12,030 bases of DNA from Verrucomicrobia bacterium UBA3214 (GCA_002363575.1 DEWI01000070.1:1-12030), one strand, 5' to 3'; shown: positions 6,526-12,030, numbered from the stretch's first letter. Numbers and translations are program-made. The notes: generated from the sequence alone by a model not told the origin.

Positions 6526-8385
6526 TCACTGCTCGCGCGCGACGGACGCGGAGCAAGGCGCGCCGCTGCGGCGCGCGATTTTTTTCAGGAGTTCTGCGGC
6601 GCCGGCGAGTTGCGAATCCGTCAGCGCGGCGTTTACGGCGATGCGCAGGCGCGCCGCGCCTTTCGCGACCGTGGGGTAGCGGATCGCCGGGATGGCGTAG
6701 CCGCCCGCTTCAAGTTCCGCGGCGGCCGCGAGGGCGGCGCGTTCGTCGCCGATGATGAACGGGATGATCGCCGAAGCGCGCGCGCCTTCCGGCGCGCAGA
6801 TCCCGAGAGCGCTGCGCATCAGCGCGACCTTCTCCTGCAAAGCGCCGACGCGCCAGCTCTCCGTCTCTAGAATGTGCAGCGCGGCGTCGGCGGCGGCTGC
6901 GGCGGCCGGAACGGGCGCCGTGGAAAATATGAACGGCCGCGCACGCTGGCGCAGATATTCGACGAGCATCCGCCTGCCGGCGACATAGCCGCCCATAGCG
7001 CCGAGCGATTTTGAAAGCGTCCCCATCGCAATATCCGGGAGGGGCGAGAGGGGAAGCTCGATCGTGTGCGCGTCGTCGATCATCGAGAAGGCGTCGTAGC
7101 GGCGGCAGAGCGCGATGAAGCGCTCGCGCTCCAGCACGTCGCCGTCCATCGAGAATACGCCGTCGGAGACGACAAGGCGGCGGCGGAACGCGAGCGAGCG
7201 CGCCAGCCGCGCCTCTAGATCGGCCATGTCGAGATGGCGGTAGATTTGCACTTCGGCGCCGCTCAGCCGGCAGCCGTCTATTATAGAGGCGTGGTTGAGT
7301 TCGTCGGAGAATATCACGTCGCCCTTGCCGGCAAGCGCGGAAATCGCGCCTGTGTTCGCCATGTAGCCGGTTGAAAAGACTATCGCGTCCTCCGCGCCGC
7401 GGAAGGCGGCCAGATGCTTTTCGAGCCGGACATGCGGCGCGAGAGTCCCGCTGACGAGACGCGAGGCGCCGGCGCCGCCGCCATACTCGCGCGCGGCGGC
7501 CGCCGCGGCATTGGCGACGCGCGCATCCCTCGCGAGCGCGAAGTAGTCGTTGGTGGTGAAATCGGCGAGCGCGCCGCTCCTGCTTTCTCTGGCGCGAATC
7601 TCTCGCTTGAGGCCGGCGCGCTCGATCTGCTCCAGCTCTTCCGCGATGCCGTCGAAGCGGCGCTCGATGCAGCGCGGCAGCGCCTGCGGAGCGTGCAAAT
7701 CCACGACGACGGGCGCGCGCTCGAGAAACTCCACCGTCTTTGCGACGTCCGCGCGTTCGCCGCGGTAGAGGAATATTCTTCCGCCTGCGGTGGAGTCCGG
7801 CTCTTTGAGCCTGGAGATGCGATGGTACGCGCCATCGACGGCCACATAGCCCGTGACGTATCCCGGATCGTCCGAGACGCAAATCTCCGCGATGACGCCC
7901 GGCGCCGCCTGCACTTTGGTGGCCAGCACAAGCGCTTCGGCGAAGTGGTTCTTCACGGCGGCGGAGGATGAAGGGTCGCCATCCATCATCGTGGCGCGCA
8001 CGCCGCGCTCATGGTCGCTTTCGAGGCGTTCGAGAGTATCGGCGTCCAGCAGGATCGCGCCGCGCATTCCGCGCGTCTCGTGGAACATTTCGCAGATCGC
8101 TGCGGCGTTGGAGACGCCCGCCTCGCGGAGGAGTTCGCCCGCCAGTTCCCAGCCGGCGCGCGGCGTCGGCACTTCGTGGGAGATGACGCGAAGCGCCGGG
8201 AGGCGTCGCGCGCTTTCCACCGCCTCGACTTTCAGATTCATGAAGTCGAAGCGGCCTTCCGCGCGCCGCGCCAGCGCGCCAAGCGTGCGCGCCACGGCTT
8301 CGCCTTCTACGATTCTTTCAGCGCCTGAGACATGCGCGCCGGCGCGCGACGCGCGCATCTTCACCGAGTACAAAGTCTTTTGCAT
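6526..8385 (-). CDS. bioWF: BioW-BioF fusion: 6-carboxyhexanoate-CoA ligase / 8-amino-7-oxononanoate synthase
   Basis: Bifunctional cytoplasmic enzyme for the first two steps of biotin synthesis by the pimelate route. The BioW half (about 1-235) activates pimelate to pimeloyl-CoA with ATP and CoA; it starts YSVKMRAS and carries HVSGAERIV, MRGAILLDADTLERLE and ERGVRAT. The BioF half (about 240-605) is a PLP enzyme condensing pimeloyl-CoA with L-alanine to KAPA. It shows FTTNDYFAL, GAGASRLVSGT, cofactor-stacking H365 in ELNHASIIDG, VVSDGVFSMDGD, D437 and H440 in DDAH, and PLP lysine K459 in MGTLSKSLG. The halves join without an obvious linker. Only 10 residues separate DDAH from the DIAMGTLSK strand, where typical BioF has about 22 including a glycine-rich GTGVLG..GRG. 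GGAG ten bases before ATG 8385 supports the start. It lies 84 bases after bioDA, with no promoter seen between, so the two form an operon. Confidence 0.93.
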   Translation of the reverse strand: MQKTLYSVKMRASRAGAHVSGAERIVEGEAVARTLGALARRAEGRFDFMNLKVEAVESARRLPALRVISHEVPTPRAGWELAGELLREAGVSNAAAICEMFHETRGMRGAILLDADTLERLESDHERGVRATMMDGDPSSSAAVKNHFAEALVLATKVQAAPGVIAEICVSDDPGYVTGYVAVDGAYHRISRLKEPDSTAGGRIFLYRGERADVAKTVEFLERAPVVVDLHAPQALPRCIERRFDGIAEELEQIERAGLKREIRARESRSGALADFTTNDYFALARDARVANAAAAAAREYGGGAGASRLVSGTLAPHVRLEKHLAAFRGAEDAIVFSTGYMANTGAISALAGKGDVIFSDELNHASIIDGCRLSGAEVQIYRHLDMADLEARLARSLAFRRRLVVSDGVFSMDGDVLERERFIALCRRYDAFSMIDDAHTIELPLSPLPDIAMGTLSKSLGAMGGYVAGRRMLVEYLRQRARPFIFSTAPVPAAAAAADAALHILETESWRVGALQEKVALMRSALGICAPEGARASAIIPFIIGDERAALAAAAELEAGGYAIPAIRYPTVAKGAARLRIAVNAALTDSQLAGAAELLKKIARRSGAPCSASVAREQ

Positions 8386-8423
8386 CTTCTGTCCGCTCCA
8401 AATCCCTCAAGCCGCCGCAATCT

Positions 8424-8445
8424 CCGCCGTCGCCGGGCGCGGCGG
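8424..8445 (-). other. Intercistronic hairpin between bioDA and bioWF
   Basis: CCGCCG (8424-8429) and CGGCGG (8440-8445) form a perfect 6-bp inverted repeat with a 10-base loop. It lies in the 84-base gap after the bioDA stop. A second small stem-loop just after that stop (minus-strand GCGGC-TTC-GCCGT) makes the gap strongly structured. There is no T-run. It could stabilise the upstream mRNA or lower the amount of downstream message. A promoter was not seen here. Confidence 0.3.
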
Positions 8446-8469
8446 GCCGTTCACGGCGAAGCCGCACGG

Positions 8470-10536
8470 TCATTCGTGGAAGTTGCCATCGATCTGCGGC
8501 CCCGGAGGCGAGGCGGCCAAATCCAGCATCGCGCCGGCGATGCGCGCGATCGCCGCGTCGTCTGCGACGAGCGGCGGCATTGCGTAGATGAAATTCGAGA
8601 ATGGGCGCAGCCATACGCCGTGCGTGTCGATTGCGCGCTCGATATCTGCGCGCGCCGGCAGCCTCTCGACTTCGATTATTCCCGCCGCGCCGATCGTGCG
8701 CACGTCAATTACATTTGTGAAGGAGCGCGCGCGCTCCAGCGCTTCGCCGAGCGCGTTTTCGATTCGGCGCGCCGCCGCGGCGTAGTCGCCGCGCTCGAAA
8801 AGCTCCAGCGAGGCGTTGGCGGCCGCGCACGCAAGCGGATTGGCCATGTACGTCGGGCCGTGCATGAATGCGGAGGGCGTGCCGGCGGAGATCGCGGCGG
8901 CGACATTGTCGCTCGCTATCGTCGCCGCGAGCGTGATGTGCCCGCCTGTCAGGGCTTTGCCGACGCACATGACATCTGGAGCGACGCCGGCGTGTTCGCA
9001 CGCCCAGCGCGGCCCCGTGCGGTGGAAGCCGGTCGCGATCTCGTCGAACACGAGTACGTAGTCGTTGGCGTCGGCTATCTCGCGCATTATCGCGAGGCAT
9101 TGCGGCTCGTAGATGTTCATCGCGTTCGCCGCCTGCAGCACCGGCTCGCAGATCAAGCCGGCGATCTCGTCGCCGTGCGCGGCCACGACGCTTTCGAGAT
9201 TCGCGCGGAACGCCGCCAGCGCGGCCGCGCCCGCGCCGCGCCGCGGCGGCTTTTCCGCGAAGAAGTGCTTCGGCATCATGCCGGCGAAAAGCGTGTGCAT
9301 GCCGTCGGGATCGCTGAGCGCCATTGCGCACGCGGTGTCGCCATGGTAGCCGCCTTTGAGCGCGAGCATCTTCGTTCGCTTCGCGCGTCCTTTCGCGTGC
9401 TGGTACTGCGTAGCCATCTTCACGGCCACTTCGACGGCGATGCTTCCGGAGTCCGCGAAGAAGACTTTCTCCAGCCCCGGCGGCGCTAGCTTCGCGAGAC
9501 GCCGCGCCAGCTCCACGGCCGGCTCGTGGGTGAAGCCGCCGAACATGACATGGCTGAGGCGCGCGCTTTGCCGGCGTATCGCTTCGACGATCGCCGGGTG
9601 GTTGTGGCCGTGAGCCGCGCACCACCACGAAGATACGGCGTCGATGAGGCGCTTGCCGCCGGCCGTCTCGATCTCGAGGCCGTGCGCGGCCGTCGCCAGG
9701 CGCACCGGCGGGGGATTGGCGAGACTGGCGTACGGATGCCAGATGTTGCGTCTGTCGTATTCGAGCGCGGCGCATTCGTCTGGCGACGGCGCGGCAGGAC
9801 CGCCCGCGGGGATTCCCATCCTGCCGAGGCGCGCGACGGGCGCGTCGATGCCGTGCGCTTCCAGCCAGCGCGCTATCGCCTTCGGGGTGTCGGCGTCGAT
9901 TTCCGGGGGCACGTCCTCCGCCCAGTCGTAAACGACGGCGAGGACGGGGATGCCGTGCGCGTGCGCCGCTTCCAGCGAGAGGAGGGCGTGGTTTATCGAG
10001 CCAAGCGTCCCGTTCGTCACGAGTATGAGCGGCCAGCCGTGCGCGGCCGCGAAGTCTATCGTCAGCGTCTCGTCGTCCAGCGGGACCATCAAACCGCCTG
10101 CCGATTCCACCAGCACGACTTCGTGGGCGGCCGCGCATGCGTCGATCGCGGCGGCGATTTTCCGCGTATCCACCTTCCTGCCTTCGAGGCGCGCGGCGAG
10201 TTCCGCGGATGCGGGATATGAGAAAATTTCGGGCGCTGTCAAGCCTGCGGCGTCTTCGGGGAATGATTTGCCGCCCATCATCGCGCGGTGCGCCGCCAGG
10301 TCTTCCGAATATCCGGTGTTGCCCGTCTGCACCATCTTCACCGTAATCGCGTCGCGGCCGCATTCGATCAGCCTGCGCGCGATCGCGCCAGTCGCCACCG
10401 TCTTCCCCACGCCGGTGCCGGTCCCGGAGACGAATACCACTTTCGAGAGTTTCTCGATGCCCGGAAAATCAAAAAAAACTTCACCGCCGGCGGCTTTCGA
10501 ACCCTTCGCCGCCGTGTCTTTTACTGTCTGTCTCAT
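8470..10536 (-). CDS. bioDA: BioD-BioA fusion: dethiobiotin synthetase / DAPA aminotransferase
   Basis: Bifunctional enzyme for the third and fourth biotin steps. The BioD half (about 32-250) closes the ureido ring of DAPA with CO2 and ATP. It has the P-loop GTGTGVGKT (38-46), K67 in VKMVQTG, D79 and E144 in VESAGG. The BioA half (about 258-675) is a class III PLP aminotransferase turning KAPA into DAPA, classically with S-adenosylmethionine as donor. Motifs: IWHPYA, SSWWCAAHGHNHP, FADSGSIAVEVAVKMA, GGYHGDT, D498 in FDEIATGFHRTG, PLP lysine K527 in VGKALTGG, HGPTYMANPLACAAA, and R644 in WLRPFSNFIYAMPPL. Domain order matches plant BIO3-BIO1. With ATG 10536 there is a 31-residue N-terminal extension and the start lies 8 bases after a -10 box, implying a leaderless message. 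An in-frame GTG at 10440 would give a BioD beginning almost directly at VFVSGTG. Confidence 0.94.
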   Translation of the reverse strand: MRQTVKDTAAKGSKAAGGEVFFDFPGIEKLSKVVFVSGTGTGVGKTVATGAIARRLIECGRDAITVKMVQTGNTGYSEDLAAHRAMMGGKSFPEDAAGLTAPEIFSYPASAELAARLEGRKVDTRKIAAAIDACAAAHEVVLVESAGGLMVPLDDETLTIDFAAAHGWPLILVTNGTLGSINHALLSLEAAHAHGIPVLAVVYDWAEDVPPEIDADTPKAIARWLEAHGIDAPVARLGRMGIPAGGPAAPSPDECAALEYDRRNIWHPYASLANPPPVRLATAAHGLEIETAGGKRLIDAVSSWWCAAHGHNHPAIVEAIRRQSARLSHVMFGGFTHEPAVELARRLAKLAPPGLEKVFFADSGSIAVEVAVKMATQYQHAKGRAKRTKMLALKGGYHGDTACAMALSDPDGMHTLFAGMMPKHFFAEKPPRRGAGAAALAAFRANLESVVAAHGDEIAGLICEPVLQAANAMNIYEPQCLAIMREIADANDYVLVFDEIATGFHRTGPRWACEHAGVAPDVMCVGKALTGGHITLAATIASDNVAAAISAGTPSAFMHGPTYMANPLACAAANASLELFERGDYAAAARRIENALGEALERARSFTNVIDVRTIGAAGIIEVERLPARADIERAIDTHGVWLRPFSNFIYAMPPLVADDAAIARIAGAMLDLAASPPGPQIDGNFHE
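10471..10513 (-). promoter_or_regulatory. Attenuator-like hairpin and T8 tract at the 5' end of bioDA
   Basis: On the minus strand GGCGGC (10513-10508) can pair with GCCGCC (10494-10489), followed after 10 bases by eight T in a row (10478-10471). A shorter alternative stem, GCCG-CCGG-CGGT, ends four bases from the T-tract. It occupies codons 8-22 of the bioDA frame. The form recalls an intrinsic terminator, but the spacing is poor and it may simply be coding sequence (EVFFDF). Confidence 0.25.
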
Positions 10537-10544
10537 CGCCGGAT

Positions 10545-10553
10545 ATTATAGCA
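10545..10553 (-). promoter_or_regulatory. Extended -10 promoter of the biotin operon (TGCTATAAT)
   Basis: On the minus strand TGC-TATAAT is a perfect extended -10 element, preceded by CAAATA. No -35 match is present (GCTCGG at the 17-base position). The ATG of bioDA lies only 8 bases downstream, so transcription would begin within a base or two of the start codon. I saw no BirA-type (TTGTAAACC...) or BioR-type operator next to it. Confidence 0.65.
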
Positions 10554-10669
10554 TATTTGCACAGCGCCCGAGCGCGCGCCGCAGCGCCATTCCTGATGCT
10601 CAGGTCAATATAAGAGATGGGGAGCGGCCCATTTTGCACGGGGACTGGCGGAGACGCGAGAGCCTGTCT
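10554..10669. other. Intergenic gap between hydrolase gene end and bioDA promoter
   Basis: No gene, RNA or strong hairpin is recognisable in these 116 bases. The part next to the promoter (10564-10588) is almost pure G/C. No terminator with a T-run was found after the hydrolase stop, so some read-through into the biotin operon is possible. Confidence 0.4.
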
Positions 10670-11530
10670 TCACCGCGCTTCCGCCTCCCAGTGCGGAGAC
10701 CAAGCCTGTCTAGCGCCGCTTTTATGGCGATCCTGCTGTTTCGCGCCCGCGCAGAAGGCGACAATTTTCCGCACATACTCGTCATAATCCATCATGAACT
10801 GGAAGTTGTTGTGGCCTCCGTATTTGACGCGCGCGAACTCCTTGCGCCGCGAAGCAAGCGCCGCAAACACCCGCTTGCCGTGCGAAACTGGAATTATCGT
10901 GTCGGCGTCGCCATGAAACACCAGCGCGGGACACGAAATCCTGCCCAACCGGCGATCTGTGGCAAAAGATTTCTCGGCTCTGACATCCCGGCGGCGGGCG
11001 AAGACCGTGAACAATCGCTTGAAGAATCCTTCCTGTCGCAGGCTGGGCGCCCCGAACTTTTTGATCCAATGCGGAAGCAACGCCCGTCCGCTATAGTATG
11101 GCGCCTGCAGTATCAGGCCGCCGACCCGCTCGCTGGCGGCAAGCTCGACTGCCACGCCCGATCCAAGCGAATAGCCTAGCGGGATTACATCTTCCGGCCG
11201 CACACTCTTTTCGGCAACCAGCCAATCGTACGCGGCGTGCGCGGCTTCGAAACAGCCACTCTCCGAAAACGTTCCTTTGGTCAATCCGTATCCGCGATAG
11301 TCCGGCGACACGACACTAACTCCGCGCCTGTTCAACTGGGCAAAGAGGTATTTCTCCGAAATCGCCGTCTCGCCGTTGCCATGAAGGAATATAACGCACT
11401 TCCCCTTGAAGTCGCCGCACGCATAGGCAGCAATGTCGTGCTCGGCGCCGATACGTACAACGCCCTCGTCCTCCCATGTGTAGCCGCATGCGACCTTTGC
11501 GTAGATCATTTTCTCGAAAAGCGTTTCCAT
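10670..11530 (-). CDS. Alpha/beta hydrolase of the Bem46/ABHD17 type
   Basis: Predicted cytoplasmic serine hydrolase of unknown substrate (COG1073-like). Counting from ATG 11530 the protein is 286 residues. It has the strand and oxyanion motif CVIFLHGNGE (about 45-54), DYRGYGLTKGT (77-87), the nucleophile elbow GYSLGSG with S111, the acid D200 in FHGDADTIIP, and the catalytic histidine H230 in YGGHNNF. These fit Bem46-like enzymes (HGNAGN, DYRGYGKS, GRSLGG) well. There is no signal peptide or membrane segment. The frame stays open to 11671, but that would start inside transposon repeats. The ATG at 11530 lies 7 bases after a TATAAT box, again suggesting a leaderless message; MDC at 11539 would overlap the box itself. 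Codon use looks somewhat less GC-rich by eye than the bio genes. No role in biotin synthesis is implied. Confidence 0.85.
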   Translation of the reverse strand: METLFEKMIYAKVACGYTWEDEGVVRIGAEHDIAAYACGDFKGKCVIFLHGNGETAISEKYLFAQLNRRGVSVVSPDYRGYGLTKGTFSESGCFEAAHAAYDWLVAEKSVRPEDVIPLGYSLGSGVAVELAASERVGGLILQAPYYSGRALLPHWIKKFGAPSLRQEGFFKRLFTVFARRRDVRAEKSFATDRRLGRISCPALVFHGDADTIIPVSHGKRVFAALASRRKEFARVKYGGHNNFQFMMDYDEYVRKIVAFCAGAKQQDRHKSGARQAWSPHWEAEAR

Positions 11531-11537
11531 GCAATCC

Positions 11538-11546
11538 ATTATAGCA
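11538..11546 (-). promoter_or_regulatory. Extended -10 promoter of the hydrolase gene (TGCTATAAT)
   Basis: Minus-strand TGC-TATAAT, preceded by CAAAAT, is identical over nine bases to the bioDA promoter core and shares CAAA six to nine bases before TATAAT. The ATG at 11530 is 7 bases downstream. No -35 box is recognisable (CACACG at the 17-base position). Confidence 0.65.
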
Positions 11547-11608
11547 ATTTTGGCGCTGGCCGTGTGCGCGGCAATGGCGATTTTTTGAATAATCGAGGTT
11601 TCCCGTGA

Positions 11609-11635
11609 GCATGGCAAAGATATAAAATGCCATGC
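11609..11635. repeat. Perfect 8-bp inverted repeat with an AT-rich loop
   Basis: GCATGGCA (11609-11616) and TGCCATGC (11628-11635) are exact reverse complements around AAGATATAAAA. The site lies about 63 bases upstream of the hydrolase promoter and 32 bases left of the first transposon repeat. It could be an operator, or a terminator-like stem without T-run. Function is not evident. Confidence 0.4.
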
Positions 11636-11666
11636 CCCCAGCGTCTTTACCCCCTGTCGCGGTGAA

Positions 11667-11680
11667 AGCAAAACCGGAAT
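11667..11680 (+). repeat. Transposon-end direct repeat, copy 1 (core AGCAAAACCGGAAT)
   Basis: First of three same-orientation copies of the 14-bp core. Only the core is shared here; the seven bases before it differ from copies 2 and 3. Core-to-core distance to copy 2 is 23 bases, about two helical turns. Confidence 0.7.
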
Positions 11681-11682
11681 GC

Positions 11683-11703
11683 TGTAGCGAGCAAAACCGG
11701 AAT
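11683..11703 (+). repeat. Transposon-end direct repeat, copy 2 (21 bp)
   Basis: Begins TGTAGCG and continues into the shared 14-bp core. It is identical over all 21 bases to copy 3, 130 bases downstream. The TGT start is typical of the outer end of several DDE insertion-sequence families. Confidence 0.75.
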
Positions 11704-11713
11704 GGAGCGAGAG

Positions 11714-11754
11714 AGCCTGTTAAACGGGCTTCAGCGAGGGATTTCGCTTCGAAG
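11714..11754 (+). repeat. Two tandem hairpins between transposon repeats
   Basis: AGCCTG-TTAAA-CGGGCT (11714-11730, one G-T wobble) is followed at once by CTTC-AGCGA-GGGATT-TCGCT-TC-GAAG (11729-11754, 9 bp with a two-base bulge). The two stems share bases 11729-11730, so they may be alternatives or stack. They lie between end repeats 2 and 3. Confidence 0.4.
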
Positions 11755-11812
11755 ATGTCAATTGTGGAAGGATAAGGGAACCATGCGCCACCCATGGGGG
11801 CGTCCGTCTCGG

Positions 11813-11833
11813 TGTAGCGAGCAAAACCGGAAT
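11813..11833 (+). repeat. Transposon-end direct repeat, copy 3 (21 bp)
   Basis: Exact copy of the 21-bp repeat at 11683-11703. It ends 20 bases before the transposase start codon and covers the place where a -35 box would sit for the TATACT element, so a protein bound here could repress the transposase. Confidence 0.75.
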
Positions 11834-11839
11834 ATGGAG

Positions 11840-11845
11840 TATACT
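11840..11845 (+). promoter_or_regulatory. -10 box of the transposase gene (TATACT)
   Basis: TATACT lies in the palindrome GAGTATACTC (11838-11847), 8 bases before the transposase ATG. As with bioDA and the hydrolase, transcription would begin at or within a few bases of the start codon. There is no TGn extension. Confidence 0.4.
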
Positions 11846-11853
11846 CATGCTCC

Positions 11854-12030
11854 ATGAAACAGCAAATATCAAACCGACTGGGTGTCGCGCATGTCCGCGA
11901 CACGATGATGCAGTTCGTAACTGGTGCGATCACTCGCCAACAGGCGATGGCGTCGCTTCAAATCGGACAGTCGCAGCTGTATTCGCTGCGCACGTCCTAC
12001 CTTGCGGCGCGGGCGCAGGGGCGTGGCGAC
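11854..12030 (+). CDS. Transposase, N-terminal 59 residues (partial)
   Basis: The frame starts at ATG 11854 and is open to the end of the window; the next upstream in-frame codon of note is a TAG at 11815, so no earlier start is likely. The 59 residues contain a helix-turn-helix-like stretch (about 22-55: GAITRQQAMASL, IGQSQLYSLRTSYLAARAQGRGD). This matches the general layout 'xGxITxxxAAxxLGxSxxxxYxLxxxYxxxGxGx' that opens DDE (rve-type) transposases of the ISNCY/IS481 kind. The catalytic domain is not visible, so the family is a guess from the DNA-binding domain and the flanking end repeats. Could also be another HTH protein, but the repeats make a transposase the best reading. Confidence 0.6.
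   Translation, partial: MKQQISNRLGVAHVRDTMMQFVTGAITRQQAMASLQIGQSQLYSLRTSYLAARAQGRGD

Larger units (their letters stand above)
11813..12030 (+). mobile_element. Left part of an insertion sequence, cut by the window edge
   Basis: The element is taken to start at copy 3 of the repeat (TGTAGCG...) and includes the 5' end of the transposase gene. Copies 1 and 2 further left may be extra transposase binding sites of the same end, making the element start near 11667 or 11683, or remains of another insertion. The right end is not in the window, so family, length and target duplication cannot be read. Confidence 0.6.

Noticed and set aside
8386..8469. Separate promoter for bioWF
   Set aside because: No -10-like box is seen in the GC-rich gap; only hairpins and a ribosome binding site are present.
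10656..10668. GAGAGCCTGT shared with the transposon region (11711-11720)
   Set aside because: Only ten bases match, with nothing recognisable around them, so it is most likely chance.
10670..11530. Alpha/beta hydrolase as BioH or BioG of the biotin pathway
   Set aside because: The motifs fit Bem46/ABHD17 rather than BioH, it has its own promoter, and BioW makes a BioH step unnecessary.
11531..11671. Hydrolase start at 11671 giving 333 residues
   Set aside because: The extra 47 residues would begin inside the transposon repeat and run across the promoter; family homology begins only after about METLFEK.
11667..11833. Repeats as a CRISPR array
   Set aside because: Only three copies with unequal spacing (23 and 130 bases) and a transposase-like gene next to them; no cas genes.
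1..12030. tRNA, rRNA, riboswitch or BirA/BioR operator
   Set aside because: Looked for by eye around gene starts and gaps; no cloverleaf, rRNA motif, or palindromic biotin operator was recognised.

Overview
This is a GC-rich bacterial window, probably from a carbohydrate-degrading Gram-negative. The reasons are two exported glycoside hydrolases with signal peptides, Shine-Dalgarno motifs, E. coli-like -10 boxes and biotin synthesis by the BioW (pimelate) route. By general resemblance the GH2/GH31 types fit the Verrucomicrobiota/Kiritimatiellota/Planctomycetota side of the tree. That placement is inference; no rRNA or marker gene is present.

Layout. Bases 1-227 are the 3' end of a gene that looks like the C-terminal nuclease-like domain of an AAA-ATPase/PD-(D/E)XK protein. 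Directly behind its stop lies a decayed GH2 glycosidase (228-944): part of the N-terminal sugar-binding domain joined in frame to the C-terminal Ig-like domains, with the catalytic middle deleted and two in-frame stops. After about 400 noncoding bases come two intact plus-strand genes, each with its own promoter: an exported, unusually compact LacZ-type GH2 beta-galactosidase (1349-3790) and an exported GH31 alpha-glycosidase (3945-6467). A strong hairpin at 6489-6520 separates them from a convergent minus-strand biotin operon.

The biotin operon, transcribed right to left, has two genes that are both fusions: bioD-bioA (8470-10536), then bioW-bioF (6526-8385). Together they would convert pimelate to dethiobiotin: BioW makes pimeloyl-CoA, BioF makes KAPA, BioA makes DAPA and BioD makes dethiobiotin. 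Only BioB is missing from the window. The BioF half lacks a conserved glycine-rich stretch after its DDAH motif.

Upstream, also on the minus strand, is an alpha/beta hydrolase of the Bem46/ABHD17 type (10670-11530). The right end holds the start of an insertion sequence: three direct copies of a 14-bp core (the last two extend to 21 bp), two hairpins, and the first 59 codons of a transposase running off the window.

No wholly new system is evident. The points most worth a second look are the paired biotin fusions, the shortened BioF active-site loop, a shared extended -10 promoter motif that places two minus-strand genes on apparently leaderless transcripts, the trimmed LacZ, and the multi-repeat transposon end.
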